NCBI RefSeq assembly: GCF_007746795.1
Contig: NZ_CP036343.1
Coordinates: 5,493,357-5,557,356, forward strand
DNA from: Gimesia algae
Lineage (GTDB): Bacteria > Planctomycetota > Planctomycetia > Planctomycetales > Planctomycetaceae
Direction of reading: 5' to 3'
DNA: 64,000 bases
Shown piece after piece: positions 44,841 to 54,419 of the stretch (the first letter of the stretch is position 1; every line of letters starts with the position of its first letter). Under the pieces are notes generated by a model. That model saw nothing but the letters and a program-made list of their open reading frames with translations. It was not told the DNA's origin and ran no database searches. Position numbers and translations under genes: made by a program.

Positions 44841-46157
44841 TCATGATTTAAGCCCGGCCAAAGTCCCGCTGCTGGAACCAAACTGGTCCGACTCGACTCC
44901 CAGCCGCTGCAACATACTCACATAAAGATTGCATAACGGGGAATTCTGCTCACGATTGAACACCAGATGCTGACCATGCCGAAACCCACCTCCCGCCAGC
45001 AGGACAGGCAGATTAGTATTATCGTGTGTATTGGCGTCCCCCATATTACTGCCGTACAGAACCATCGTACTGTCCAGCAGCCCCCCCACTTCGCCTTGCA
45101 CATCAGTCAGTCTCCCCAATAACTGTCGCAGGAGATTCATCTGTCGCCGGTCTGCTTTTTCCAGCTGGGCCAGATGATCGGGACGCATGCCATGATGACT
45201 GAGGGAATGATAACCCGTGCTGCTTTTTTCATCATTCTTTAATTGAAAGACAGGGGTCGCGAAGGCATCCACCATTAATGTGACGATCCGTGTTGAATCA
45301 GACTGCAGGGCAAGCGCTGCCATCAACAACATCTGCTCGAATTTATCAAACAGTAAGGCCCGATCGACAATATCCTGTGGAAGCTCCTGCTCGATCTTTG
45401 GTTTCGGGTTCTGTTCCCATTCGCCCGCCGTTACCAGTCTCTGTTCCAGTTCCCGGATCGAAGTAAAGTATTGATCGAGTCGCCTGCGATCATTCTGCCC
45501 CAGTGATTTACTGTAATTCTGGGTCGAATCTCTGACCGCATCGAGAATACTCTCCCGCCGTTTCAGTGCCTGCAGCCTCTGCTTCACTTTGGCATCGCTG
45601 CCTTGAATAAACATCTTGCGAAACAGGCGGGCGGGACTGTCTTCTGCAGGCAGCAATACGCCATCCCGGGTCCACGACAGACTCCGGTTCGCTTTGTCGA
45701 TATTCACTCCCAGGTTCAACGTGGCAAACCGCGTCTGACGTCCGAGGTGTTCCGCCGCATATTGATCAAGTGAGATGCTATTACGAAACCCGCTACTCGT
45801 GGGATGTCGGGCGCCGGTCAGGAAACAGTTTTCGGTCGAATGCCCGCCTTCACACGCCGGATGCGACAGACCGCTGAAAACAGTGAAGTCCTTCGCATGC
45901 GTTTTCAGTTCATTCAGATAGGGAGACAGCTGATAATCCGTGCCCGACGTCTTCGGAAAGAACGGTCCAGGAAGTACACCCAGATTATTGGAGATCAACA
46001 GCATCCGCTGGGGCGTTGCATCGTTCTTTGAGGAAACGGACTTTGTTTGAGCCCCGCATTCCAGTAATGGTAACGCCAGCGTAACCCCTGCACCGCGTAG
46101 AAAATGGCGGCGGGTCAATGATGTTGTCGAACAGGTGAATTGATGATTTATCGTCAT
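44841..46157 (-). CDS. DUF1552 family protein (Tat-exported)
   Basis: The leader TTSLTRRHFLRGAGVTLALPLLECGA is a twin-arginine signal with a hydrophobic core. The mature part has DUF1552 motifs: MLLISNNLGVLPGPFFPKTSGTDYQLSPYLNELKTHAKDFTVFSGLSHP, GGHSTENCFLTGARHP, RLDQYFTSIRELEQRLV, and MVLYGSNMGDANTHDNTNLPVLLAGGGFRHGQHLVF. DUF1552 belongs with DUF1501 to the alkaline-phosphatase-like group by similarity. In planctomycetes it normally follows a PSD/PSCyt cytochrome protein, as here. Enzymatic function is unproved. Confidence 0.93.
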   Translation of the reverse strand: MTINHQFTCSTTSLTRRHFLRGAGVTLALPLLECGAQTKSVSSKNDATPQRMLLISNNLGVLPGPFFPKTSGTDYQLSPYLNELKTHAKDFTVFSGLSHPACEGGHSTENCFLTGARHPTSSGFRNSISLDQYAAEHLGRQTRFATLNLGVNIDKANRSLSWTRDGVLLPAEDSPARLFRKMFIQGSDAKVKQRLQALKRRESILDAVRDSTQNYSKSLGQNDRRRLDQYFTSIRELEQRLVTAGEWEQNPKPKIEQELPQDIVDRALLFDKFEQMLLMAALALQSDSTRIVTLMVDAFATPVFQLKNDEKSSTGYHSLSHHGMRPDHLAQLEKADRRQMNLLRQLLGRLTDVQGEVGGLLDSTMVLYGSNMGDANTHDNTNLPVLLAGGGFRHGQHLVFNREQNSPLCNLYVSMLQRLGVESDQFGSSSGTLAGLKS

Positions 46158-46197
46158 GGAATTCTCGTGAGTCAGGATATTGGCTTCTTCTAGAGCG

Positions 46198-46283
46198 CAT
46201 CACATTTAACCATAGCGTCTCACAATCTATTCTACTCGGTCCAAATGGCCCTGGAGACGCTACAGTAAAACTGGACACAGTCT
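46198..46283. repeat. 86-bp dispersed element, copy 1
   Basis: It starts CATCACATTTAACCATAGCG and ends ACTGGACACAGTCT, with AGCGTCT and AGACGCT inside as inverted arms. It matches the copy at 57586-57671 over 86 aligned bases with about nine mismatches, nearly all in the central loop. It sits in the gap between the DUF1552 gene and the DUF1592-type gene. Confidence 0.75.
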
Positions 46284-46286
46284 AAT

Positions 46287-48998
46287 TCAATCAGTCTGCA
46301 CACTCGCTTGCTGAGGAAGTGAACTCCCCAGAAATATCGGGCTGTGCACAACCGCTTCCAGCAGGTCGCGTGTGCGATAGTCCTGCGGCTGGCATTCGTT
46401 CAGAATCGCATCCACCACAGGTCGATCAGAGAACCGGACCGGAGTCCCCGTCGCATAAACGATCAATTGCTGCACCAGATTCCGTGCCAGCTGCCGCGGT
46501 TCTGCGACAAGCAGTTGTTTCAGTTCCTGAATATCTTGAAATGACCTCCCGTCAAGCAGCTGACCACGGGAATCGGTCGGACCAGCTACATAATAAGTGT
46601 AATCATGTCCGGCGCGATCAATGCCCGTCACTTTTTCGCCTTTTGCCAGACTGCGATAGCGGGTTCGAAACGCTCCCATGATATCAAAAGCTTCCAATGC
46701 AAAACCGACCGGGTCAAAACGGGCATGACAGGCGGCGCAAGCTGGATCCTTTGTATGCAGCGCCAGTTGCTGGCGGATCGTTGTAGCACCGCGGATGTCT
46801 GGTTCGACAGCAGGTACAGCTGGCGGCGGGGGCGGGGGAGGATCCCCCATAATCCGATCCATTATCCAGGCACCACGAATCACGGGAGAAGTCGAGGTCC
46901 CATTCGCGGTCACTTTTAAAATCGCAGCCTGCGTCAGTAATCCGCCATATAAACTTTCGTCAGGAAGAGAAACTTTTCGTATCTGTGAACCACTGACTGG
47001 CGGCAAACCGTAATGGCGAGCCAGCCGATCATTCACAAACACAAAGTCGGCATCAACCAGGGCAGTAACTGGGAGATTCTCCTCAAACATGGCTGTTACA
47101 AACGCACGCGTTTCCGCCGCCATCGATTCAATCAGATAATCATCAAACCGATATTCCGGATACAGTCGGCTGTCCGGTTCATCGCGGCGAATGTCTTTCA
47201 GTGAAAGCCAGTGATCAGTCAGATTGCTCACAAAGTTCTCTGCGGATTCAGAAACCAGTAATCGACGCGTCTGCTGTGTCAGAATCTTCTTATCTAACAG
47301 TTGCCCCTGCTCTGCAAGCTGAATTAACTCGGTATCGGGTCGCGTGTTCCCCAGGAAATGCGACAGACGTGAAGCGACAGCATACTGTCGCTGGGAAGAA
47401 TCAGCCCGCGGTTCCGGTAGAAACAGAAACTGTCCCGAACACAGAAACGCGGTGTAACCGGTAAGTAATGCTTCTGCCAGCGGAGTACCTGACTGGATTT
47501 CGTCTGACACCATCTGTTCGTAGATTTTGATTACATCTTCAGGCGTCGGCTCACGCTCTGCCAGCTGAATAAAGCGTCGTAGCAGACGTTTCGCATCCTG
47601 CTCCGGTTGTGTTGAAATCAGTTCAACCGGTAACGTGCCTTTCTCTGCAACTCGAATCGGCAACGTTCCAAATAGCCGTTGATGCGAAGAGGGAGGCCAT
47701 GTTTCAGAATCCAGAGGACCTGTAATTTCCAGCCATTGAAAGGCGACCCCTGGATGACCGCCGTCCGGCATCGGAGGAAAATCATAGTACAACGGCGCAT
47801 TTGGAGGATTGATGGCGCGAGGAACCGGCAGTCCCAACAGACTGTACTCGAACGTTTCATTCTGTTTGAGACGGATCGTCGTTTCATAGAGATCGGCCTC
47901 TGGCTGTATATCAAAGGTATCTCCCGTTGCACGGACATCCCCTGAGACATCTGCACCAGAACGTTTTCGCGCACGAAAATTCATCGCAATCGAATGACTG
48001 GCCGGTCTGAGACTGAAATCCCTCAACTGCCTGACTGCGCGGGCAGAAAAGCGAATACGATAAGCCCCGGCTTCCCTGGCTCTGAAGACATCCGGATAAC
48101 CGTAATACGGCCAGGAAGCAGAACGAAAAATTGCCAGCTCCATCTCGGGATCGTGTTGGTTCTCTTTACGCATCCGGGCCAGATCACCGCCCGACAGCGG
48201 AACCATCTGGGAATCCTTCGCATAGAACATCGCTTCGCGGCCACCATATGTCTGAGCGGTCAGAAACATCCGCGTCGCAGGCAGACGATGATGCGCCTGT
48301 TGCCGTGGTTCCATTCCTGAGGCGACCGACTGACGCAACGCCTGATCGGCGGCATCCAGATACGCGTCGAGCTGAATCCGGGACATGTCCAGCACTTCTG
48401 AGACTTTATTGCAATGGTCCTGCTCTCGATCCTGAGGCAGCAGATCGCGAATATCCAGATGCGGCAGCGACAGCACATCGCGTAGATTCTGTTCATACTC
48501 GTCACGCGTCAGTCGACGTAACGGCCCCCGCCCCAGGAGCGCCACCTCAGCGGCATCCGCAGTCTGCAGTGAATGAGACAACGCTTTCAGCAGGATCTCA
48601 CGATCCGCTTGAGCCAGATCATTCTGATCGGGCGGCATCTCTCCCGCAGCAATCCGGTCGTTTACTTGAATCCAGCGCTGGCGCAGTCGTTGATCATCCA
48701 GTTTCCAACTGAGTTGCTGCAGATTCAACCGCCCTTCTGCAAGATCGTCATTATGACAGTCGAAGCAGGTTTTCTGCAGTAACTGTCGGATAGTAGCTTC
48801 CGCGTCTGAAACAGACTTTTCTGCAGACTGCGCAGCACCTCCAGATAAAATCGGAAGTAACAGGCACAGAAGCGGTAAATAGACTACGAACTTCCCTTGC
48901 CTGCAATCAGGACGATCCTTCGCTGGAATATGACACAATGAAGGTGAGATCGATTTCTCCTCGTGTTGGCTCCTGTTTAGAATGACTCGTAAACCCAT
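46287..48998 (-). CDS. Planctomycete cytochrome-type protein (DUF1587/1595/1592/1588/1585)
   Basis: The 903-residue protein has a hydrophobic export signal at residues about 37-60 after a long polar N-region. A c-type haem site follows, QKTCFDCHNDDLAEGRLNL (PSCyt1). Then come DUF1587 (RRLTRDEYEQNLRDVLSL), DUF1595 (RLLRRFIQLAEREPTPEDV), DUF1592 (GYTAFLCSGQFLFLPEP...LSHFLGNTRPDTELI), DUF1588 (TSTSPVIRGAWIMDRIMGDPPPPPPP and a second CxxCH in CAACHARFDPVGFALEAFD) and DUF1585 (LDGRSFQDIQELKQLL...YATGTPVRF). It likely transfers electrons at the cell surface with its DUF1552 partner. Its ribosome site lies within the end of the upstream lipoprotein gene. Confidence 0.93.
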   Translation of the reverse strand: MGLRVILNRSQHEEKSISPSLCHIPAKDRPDCRQGKFVVYLPLLCLLLPILSGGAAQSAEKSVSDAEATIRQLLQKTCFDCHNDDLAEGRLNLQQLSWKLDDQRLRQRWIQVNDRIAAGEMPPDQNDLAQADREILLKALSHSLQTADAAEVALLGRGPLRRLTRDEYEQNLRDVLSLPHLDIRDLLPQDREQDHCNKVSEVLDMSRIQLDAYLDAADQALRQSVASGMEPRQQAHHRLPATRMFLTAQTYGGREAMFYAKDSQMVPLSGGDLARMRKENQHDPEMELAIFRSASWPYYGYPDVFRAREAGAYRIRFSARAVRQLRDFSLRPASHSIAMNFRARKRSGADVSGDVRATGDTFDIQPEADLYETTIRLKQNETFEYSLLGLPVPRAINPPNAPLYYDFPPMPDGGHPGVAFQWLEITGPLDSETWPPSSHQRLFGTLPIRVAEKGTLPVELISTQPEQDAKRLLRRFIQLAEREPTPEDVIKIYEQMVSDEIQSGTPLAEALLTGYTAFLCSGQFLFLPEPRADSSQRQYAVASRLSHFLGNTRPDTELIQLAEQGQLLDKKILTQQTRRLLVSESAENFVSNLTDHWLSLKDIRRDEPDSRLYPEYRFDDYLIESMAAETRAFVTAMFEENLPVTALVDADFVFVNDRLARHYGLPPVSGSQIRKVSLPDESLYGGLLTQAAILKVTANGTSTSPVIRGAWIMDRIMGDPPPPPPPAVPAVEPDIRGATTIRQQLALHTKDPACAACHARFDPVGFALEAFDIMGAFRTRYRSLAKGEKVTGIDRAGHDYTYYVAGPTDSRGQLLDGRSFQDIQELKQLLVAEPRQLARNLVQQLIVYATGTPVRFSDRPVVDAILNECQPQDYRTRDLLEAVVHSPIFLGSSLPQQASVQTD

Positions 48999-49001
48999 CT
49001 A

Positions 49002-49409
49002 TCACTTCCCCGACTTTTGAGCGTTTGAGTCCAATTCGAAGTCTAACTTTACATTCTCAGCAGGTTTGACATTGGCCTTCAACTGACTGTTTTCATTATA
49101 GATCGCAGGGAGATACTGTTCGGTCTCCATGATATCGTACTTCTGGTATGGTTTTCCTGTCCAGCGGGAAGCATGAATTTCAACACGTTTCTCCCCTACT
49201 GGTACAGTGACAACATACTCGCCGTCTTGAATTTTTCCTTGTGCAGAGTGTGTCGTATTATCTGCAGAAATAAAGGTGATCGTCCCCTCGGGAAGTGGTT
49301 CTCCATCTAATTTAATGAAACCACTGACTTCCGACTCATGGGAACTGGTTCCCTGAAAACATCCCGGTAGTAACAAAATTATCAAAAATATAAAAAAGAC
49401 ATATCTCAT
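49002..49409 (-). CDS. Small lipoprotein with regulatory-like beta-sandwich
   Basis: The product has 135 residues with a lipobox (FFIFLIILLLPGCFQGTSSHE) and the planctomycete pattern VSGFIKLDGEPLPEGTITFISAD...GEYVVTVPVGEKRVEIHA, a CarboxypepD_reg-like fold. The polar C-terminus (NSQLKANVKPAENVKLDFELDS) is typical of this group. It is cotranscribed with the cytochrome-type gene (3-base gap) and follows the DUF1559 gene after about 170 bases. Its role is probably structural, in the envelope. Confidence 0.82.
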   Translation of the reverse strand: MRYVFFIFLIILLLPGCFQGTSSHESEVSGFIKLDGEPLPEGTITFISADNTTHSAQGKIQDGEYVVTVPVGEKRVEIHASRWTGKPYQKYDIMETEQYLPAIYNENSQLKANVKPAENVKLDFELDSNAQKSGK

Positions 49410-49582
49410 TGTTTGCCCCTGTCACATATACCGTACTTCGCATCCCCCCTGGTTGAAATCACTTTCATTGACAGCGCCAAAATGAATTTTGCTCATACCA
49501 ATCGGCTTGAAAGAAAGATCAATCAGAGATGCTCCCGAGCTTCCTGCGACACATATCGCAGTGAAACGGTGACATCAGTCGG

Positions 49583-50527
49583 TTAAAATTCTCCGATCAC
49601 TTCCTGACCGGCACGGGTCCCCAATGACTGAAAGGTAGCACGATCAATATTTTCAGAGATAAAACGGACTGCACCATCTGCCAGTAAACCATGCACACCA
49701 CCTACATGATAGCTGCGTGCAAAAGTGCGACTGTTTGCTGTACTGTCAGCGCCACATGGGGCATGGGGGATATCCGAGCAGGCAATTAATACATCGCCGA
49801 CATTCGGATTGGGTGTTTCCAATGTCGTGAAAAAAGTTCCCATACAGCGCGGGTTCATTAGTCGGCCGCGCACATCGTGCTTGGATTGATCTGCAGACAA
49901 AATCAGCTCACTGGCCATGAGTGTCATCGACGCACCATCTGTGATATCGCGGAGCTTAGTGCGTGAACGTGAATAAAACAGACCGTTCAGTGGAGTATAA
50001 CTTCCAGCAGCCCCAAAATGAGTTGATCCAGCGCAGACCGCATAATTTCCATGAAAACCCTGTGATCCACTACTGGAAGGATTGGTCTGGCCATAAGTAA
50101 TATTCTTGGGGCCGGCGGGATCACTGGGACACATCATCATGGCAACCACCGAATCTTTTTTACTCCAGTAAATGGCGCCCGTTCGTGCTGGATTTTTCTG
50201 CTCTTCCATAAAAACGTTGTACAGAGAACCTTGTTCGATGTACGGCAGAATCATGGGATACCAGCCTGTATTATCTGTCGCAGGACGAGGCGAGCCCGGT
50301 AAATCACCATTGGTGGGATTAATCATCCCGAAAGGAAACACTTGAAATGTTTCGTGATAATTATGCATCGCCAGCCCCAGTTGCTTGAGATTGTTTTTGC
50401 ACTGGCTGCGTCGGGCCGCCTCTCTTGCCTGCTGAACCGCAGGGAGTAACAGGGCTATCAGGATGGCGATAATCGCGATCACCACCAGCAATTCAATGAG
50501 CGTAAAACCTCGAGTGCGGCGAAACAT
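49583..50527 (-). CDS. DUF1559 pilin-like protein
   Basis: The N-terminus [67 protein letters not shown] contains the prepilin cleavage motif and stalk helix. The C-terminus has [41 protein letters not shown]. It is a second copy of the family in the window; the first helix is almost identical to that of the gene at 33356, but the bodies differ. No -24/-12 promoter is visible upstream, so control differs from the first copy. A GGAG site precedes the start. Confidence 0.94.
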   Translation of the reverse strand: MFRRTRGFTLIELLVVIAIIAILIALLLPAVQQAREAARRSQCKNNLKQLGLAMHNYHETFQVFPFGMINPTNGDLPGSPRPATDNTGWYPMILPYIEQGSLYNVFMEEQKNPARTGAIYWSKKDSVVAMMMCPSDPAGPKNITYGQTNPSSSGSQGFHGNYAVCAGSTHFGAAGSYTPLNGLFYSRSRTKLRDITDGASMTLMASELILSADQSKHDVRGRLMNPRCMGTFFTTLETPNPNVGDVLIACSDIPHAPCGADSTANSRTFARSYHVGGVHGLLADGAVRFISENIDRATFQSLGTRAGQEVIGEF

Positions 50528-50663
50528 GAGCGACTCCTATTTTAAAAAAAGAATTTGAACTCCAGCAGTCCCTACTAAGAACAGAATAAAAAGGATAGGA
50601 GCTGCCTGTAGTGAAGTGAATTGATCTATCTGAAATGAAAATAAAATTCAGGTTGCTCAAGTA

Positions 50664-51374
50664 TTAAGAATGAATGTTTTCCGACTCAGAAATACCATGG
50701 ATAAAGATGCCTTCGACGGCGCGTTCACAGGTCGCCTGCAGATGCCGGGCCATGGCCGCGGCAGCCACATCCTGCTCACGGCGGAGCAAGGCTTCCAGAA
50801 CCTGCAGGTGTTCTTCCAGAATCTGATCCAGATATAATTCGGAATCTTTCAGCAACACGCGCACCATATGCATCAGGCGATCATAACGGTTCAGTTCCGC
50901 CTTCAAACGTTTGATGCCAGCTGCATTCACAATGGCGGTGTGCGTTCTTTTATCAATGTCGGAACAGAGCACTGTCCACTGATCATTGCGCGTGGCCTGC
51001 TGCAAGGTCCGTGTCTCTGCTAGTAGTTGTTCGATTTCTTTCAGGTCACTGCACTCACAGGCACAGCGGGCTGACTCGACTTCCAGGATTCGGCGGACAT
51101 GATACATCTCACGTATTTCCGGTATACCAAACGGAGCGACCACCGCCCCCCGGTTAGGAAACAGTTCTACAACGCCAATCCCGGTCAGCTCAACAATGGC
51201 CTCACGAACCGGCGTACTGCTCACGCCATACTGCTTCGCCAGATGCTGTACCTTCAGTCGGGTTCCCGCTGGGTACTTACCCGTAAAGATCGACAGCAGA
51301 ATCTGGCTGAAAATGTCCAGCCTGAGTGAGCTGACCGGCAAAGGATGGCTCGAGAGAGATGTTGTCACATTCAT
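50664..51374 (-). CDS. GntR-family regulator (FCD subfamily)
   Basis: ATG 51374 follows GGAGA. The N-terminal winged helix reads LDIFSQILLSIFTGKYPAGTRLKVQHLAKQYGVSSTPVREAIVELTGIGVVELFPNRGAVVAPF. The FCD effector domain follows (REMYHVRRILEVESARCA...DIDKRTHTAIVNAAGIKRL...EEHLQVLEALLRREQDVAAAAMARHLQ), with His residues of the usual metal site. Two overlapping palindromes at 51461-51478 lie upstream, so it probably represses itself. Its targets may include the DUF1559/cytochrome operon downstream, but this is inference only. Confidence 0.88.
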   Translation of the reverse strand: MNVTTSLSSHPLPVSSLRLDIFSQILLSIFTGKYPAGTRLKVQHLAKQYGVSSTPVREAIVELTGIGVVELFPNRGAVVAPFGIPEIREMYHVRRILEVESARCACECSDLKEIEQLLAETRTLQQATRNDQWTVLCSDIDKRTHTAIVNAAGIKRLKAELNRYDRLMHMVRVLLKDSELYLDQILEEHLQVLEALLRREQDVAAAAMARHLQATCERAVEGIFIHGISESENIHS

Positions 51375-51696
51375 AGACAGTCTCCTGAATATTTCCGATG
51401 TGAGAAACCTGATCAGCAATTCAAATGCGAATCGGACCACAAACTCTCACCAACTAGACATAATGCATTATGCATAATATATAATATCTAAAACTGAGAT
51501 GTCAATGTTGAAATAGAATTTGAGGGGTTTAATCAGCTGTGCGAGGACCAGTAATCCTCGTTTTCAGGCTTGATTCAGCGGGAAATACCATCCCTGGCGG
51601 GCTCAGAAGCAATGATCCCCCAGCGTAGAACCTGATTTTACAAGGAAGAGAGCTTGAGTTCGACCAGGCAAAACGGGGGGAGTCAGTCAGACAAGC
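51375..51696. other. Intergenic region upstream of the second GntR gene
   Basis: About 320 bases lie between gntR and the SDR gene on the same strand. The left part holds the palindromic operators at 51461-51478. A short hairpin, CGAGGA-7-TCCTCG followed by TTTT (51542-51564, plus-strand sense), is visible, but no gene ends there on that strand. Nothing coding is seen. Confidence 0.45.
51461..51478. promoter_or_regulatory. Overlapping palindromic operators of the second GntR gene
   Basis: TAATGCATTA (51461-51470) and ATTATGCATAAT (51467-51478) are both perfect palindromes and share four bases, forming two adjacent dimer sites in an AT-rich tract. They lie about 90 bases before the gntR start. 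Confidence 0.55.
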
Positions 51697-52581
51697 TCAG
51701 GCAGCTTTGGAACGGGTAGTCTGTACCTGGGTTTTGGCGGGCTGAGCTTCAGCATGCAAAGCCAGTTGAACTGCTTTCTTCTTCATCCGTTTGCGACGGC
51801 CAAAGCGATGTGCCAGATCCAGCGACCAGGGAGCGATTCGATTCAGGTAATACAGGACATAGGACACCCAGCCGACCAGACATAATCCCTGATCAGCATA
51901 GATGGCTTTAATGGTTCGCTGCGCGACCTGTTGGGGAGTCGTACAAACCCAGCGTGGAGGAATCGGTGTTTTTTTCCCTTCACGACCACAGGGAGCAGAC
52001 TCGAATAACCGTGTGGTCACGGGGCCAGGGCAGATAGATGAAACGCCTAACCCCTGGCGACTGTATTCTGCCCGCAAGGCTTCGCTGAAGCCCTGCAGGG
52101 CAAACTTACTGACCTGATAGGCGCTGAAGCGTGCACCGGCAACCAGACCACAAATACTGGAAACATTCACAATATGTGCTTCCGGGCGATTCAACAACAG
52201 CGGTAGAAATTCGCGCGTAATCTGAATGGGTGCGTGTAAATTAATCGCCAGCAACCAGTCCCACTGCTCTGCTGACATCGTATGTGTCGGCCCATAAAAG
52301 GCCACGCCTGCGTTATTGACCAGCAGATCGAGTTCTCCCCAGGTATCAATCAGATACTGAACCTCAGCAGAAATCTGTTGGGAATCTGTCAGATCGCAGA
52401 TGCGGCTGTTGACTTCCACTCCGACCAGAGAAGCCGTTTCCGCTGTATCCTTTAGACCAGCTTCATCAATATCCCAGAGAAAGAGATTAACACCTTCCGC
52501 AGCCAGTTGCAGCGCGATTTCACGACCGATTCCCGATGCAGCTCCGGTGACTAAACCCTTTTTACCAAATAAATTCTGCAT
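51697..52581 (-). CDS. Short-chain dehydrogenase/reductase
   Basis: A classical SDR: GLVTGAASGIGREIALQLA (TGxxxGxG), the acidic end of strand 2 (LFLWDIDEAG), LLVNNAGVAFYG (NNAG), the catalytic serine region IVNVSSICGLVAGA and SAYQVSKFALQGFSEALR (Tyr-x3-Lys). The fold ends near residue 230. A basic C-terminal tail follows a hydrophobic stretch (GLCLVGWVSYVLYYLNRIAP), suggesting membrane association. The substrate may be a lipid-like alcohol or ketone. It has no clear operon partner. Confidence 0.88.
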   Translation of the reverse strand: MQNLFGKKGLVTGAASGIGREIALQLAAEGVNLFLWDIDEAGLKDTAETASLVGVEVNSRICDLTDSQQISAEVQYLIDTWGELDLLVNNAGVAFYGPTHTMSAEQWDWLLAINLHAPIQITREFLPLLLNRPEAHIVNVSSICGLVAGARFSAYQVSKFALQGFSEALRAEYSRQGLGVSSICPGPVTTRLFESAPCGREGKKTPIPPRWVCTTPQQVAQRTIKAIYADQGLCLVGWVSYVLYYLNRIAPWSLDLAHRFGRRKRMKKKAVQLALHAEAQPAKTQVQTTRSKAA

Positions 52582-52755
52582 CTTGTCTCACTCCTCTGAC
52601 TGGTCTGAAAGCTACCCGCGCTGGGAGTGTATGACATACTGTAAAATGGGTAAAGGCGGTTCCCGTCGATTGCAATAGAAGAAGGGTAAGTCTCATGCTC
52701 GCAGGTACATTGATCGATTTTGCTGCAAAAGAACTCTCAGAAAACCCCAGATCAG

Positions 52756-52962
52756 CTACTCGTTGATTGCCGAATCGTCTTCAATCACTTCGTGCAGTTG
52801 TTTGAGCACAAAATGAGGCTCCAGATCCATCTGGCGACAGACATATTCGAGCGATTTACCCTGACAGGACTGGTCAATTCCCAGAGAATCAAGCACGCAT
52901 TGCACTTCCGGGTATTCGATCACCCACTCAGTCACACTGGATTCCAGTCCCAGATTTGTCAT
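52756..52962 (-). CDS. Stand-alone ScdA/Ric N-terminal-type (DUF542-like) protein
   Basis: From ATG 52962 the 68-residue product MTNLGLESSVTEWVIEYPEVQCVLDSLGIDQSCQGKSLEYVCRQMDLEPHFVLKQLHEVIED matches the small N-terminal domain of Ric/ScdA iron-sulfur repair proteins (GIDxxCxG, then SLxxxC). The C-terminal hemerythrin part is missing, so it is a single-domain form. A TTG start at 53034 is open but lies in the gap. It is probably cotranscribed with the DinB-like gene upstream, 84 bases away. Similar small proteins occur in stress or Fe-S contexts. Confidence 0.65.
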   Translation of the reverse strand: MTNLGLESSVTEWVIEYPEVQCVLDSLGIDQSCQGKSLEYVCRQMDLEPHFVLKQLHEVIEDDSAINE

Positions 52963-53046
52963 ATCGTGCCATCCATTGAAATACAGTTCCGAAAAGTCAC
53001 ATCCGAAATCATAACTGAACCGGATCAAAATCAAACAGGAGCATTG

Positions 53047-53514
53047 TCAGACCTGCAGTGCATCACGTTTTTCCTGGATCATCTTAATATGATGGGGGAT
53101 ATGATGAGTAATTCGCTCCAGTAAACTGGCAACACTCACTTCGCCATCATGCGAATGCAGGCCCGTTCGCTGGAGCTGTTCTTCGCTGAGAGTTTTCAGA
53201 ATGCGGGCCATATTCTGACGCACGACTGCAATTAGCTGCAACTCCTCATCCATATCCCGTTGGTCATATGCCAGACGTTTTGCAAACAGATTGTGATCGG
53301 CGCCTGGCAGCGGCGGATGATCTTCCGCGATAATCCATTTCATCCGATCAGCATACACTGGTTGAAAATCAGCAATATGACAGACCACCTGTCGCGTGGA
53401 CCATTTTCCGGGAATCGGGGCCGCGTCCAGATCTGCAGCAGACATGCCTTCAATGGCACAACGCAGCGCTTCCGGTCCCGCCAGGTATTCTTCAATGCGC
53501 GTGGAGATTTTCAT
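53047..53514 (-). CDS. DinB-family four-helix protein
   Basis: The 155-residue protein MKISTRIEEYLAGPEALRCAIEGMSAADLDAAPIPGKWSTRQVVCHIADFQPVYADRMKWII has the DinB_2 layout: the GKWSxRxVxxHIADxE-like motif with the first metal histidine, and the paired histidines near the C-terminus (ITHHIPHHIKMI). The fold is a metal-binding four-helix bundle used by thiol-dependent transferases and related enzymes. No substrate can be assigned. It precedes the DUF542-like gene on the same strand. Confidence 0.85.
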   Translation of the reverse strand: MKISTRIEEYLAGPEALRCAIEGMSAADLDAAPIPGKWSTRQVVCHIADFQPVYADRMKWIIAEDHPPLPGADHNLFAKRLAYDQRDMDEELQLIAVVRQNMARILKTLSEEQLQRTGLHSHDGEVSVASLLERITHHIPHHIKMIQEKRDALQV

Positions 53515-53660
53515 GCTTGACCCGAGCCAGGAAAAATGAAAGTGAAACTCTGTCTGACATTCTTAAAGTCAGACAGAACTGATGTCTTCATTATCCTGTA
53601 TCAGCACCGGAACTTCAAGCGGTTACCGATCTCAATGGAGTAGGAACAATAGAAAGTCGC

Positions 53661-54419
53661 TTACTGCTTTCGAGACGGACGTGGTCCACGTCCGCCGCCC
53701 GTCAGTTCCGATTTGCCGATCCCCCCTTTGATCGTCCCGTCAGGATTCTCTTCAGCGGTTTTCCCCAGAACAATATCGAAGTTGGCAGCCAGTTCACCCA
53801 GTTTTGAATCCGGCAGTGGTTTGAAATCAACCAGAATCGATTTGCGCTGCTCCGGATTTCTGATCTGCCGATAGACGCCATCTTCTGCGTTGAGTTCATG
53901 GCCGTTGATCAACAACTGGGTGGTTAAAATCCGCTGCCCGTTCTTACTGACGGCAACATGGATATGCGGCGTGCGAAATCCACGCCCGGCCCGATAGGGA
54001 ACCGGCTTGATCGTCCGGAAGAAATACTGCCCTTTGGAGTCGGTCATAAAACGACCATACCCCTGAAAGTTGCCATCGCGGCCCTCTTTGTTTTCGCCAC
54101 GCGTGTGGAGATAAGAGGCTTTACTGTCCACCTGCCAGATTTCCACGAATGCATTCCGCAGCGGCTGCCCTTTCGCATCCAGAACCTTGCCCCCCAGGTA
54201 CGTAATTTCACCCACGGCTGGCGTAAGTGAATCATTGATAATCAGCAAATCATTATCGGTATCGAGTGGCATTTTATCCGGGTAAAATGGGCCTTCCGTC
54301 ATCGCGGGTGTGCGGATCAATTCTTCCGCCATCAACCCCGGAGTCGTCAACGCCGCCACACTGAAGGCAGACCATTTTAAAAAGTTCCGTCGCTTTAAAT
54401 CCGATAGAGAGCTGCTCAT
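53661..54419 (-). CDS. Exported intradiol ring-cleavage dioxygenase family protein
   Basis: From ATG 54419 the product has a twin-arginine-type leader (LKRRNFLKWSAFSVAALTTPGLMAEE). The dioxygenase fold follows: the Tyr ligand in TEGPFYPD, VLDAKGQPLRNAFVEIWQVDSKASYLHT, the second Tyr in FQGYGRFMTDSKGQYFF, RTIKPVPYRAGRGFRTPHIHVAVS with the two His ligands, and LTTQLLINGH. The Fe(III) set of two Tyr and two His is complete. Family members cleave catechol-type aromatic rings, but exported planctomycete and actinobacterial members have unknown substrates. The C-terminal 40 residues are Gly/Arg-rich. No pathway partner is adjacent. Confidence 0.86.
   Translation of the reverse strand: MSSSLSDLKRRNFLKWSAFSVAALTTPGLMAEELIRTPAMTEGPFYPDKMPLDTDNDLLIINDSLTPAVGEITYLGGKVLDAKGQPLRNAFVEIWQVDSKASYLHTRGENKEGRDGNFQGYGRFMTDSKGQYFFRTIKPVPYRAGRGFRTPHIHVAVSKNGQRILTTQLLINGHELNAEDGVYRQIRNPEQRKSILVDFKPLPDSKLGELAANFDIVLGKTAEENPDGTIKGGIGKSELTGGGRGPRPSRKQ

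Noticed and set aside
51542..51564. Terminator-like hairpin CGAGGA/TCCTCG with TTTT
   Set aside because: It points in the plus direction, where no gene ends; a six-base stem is too short to call.
53512..53529. TGGCTC-N6-AAGC on the minus strand before the DinB gene
   Set aside because: It overlaps the start codon region and the -12 half is wrong.
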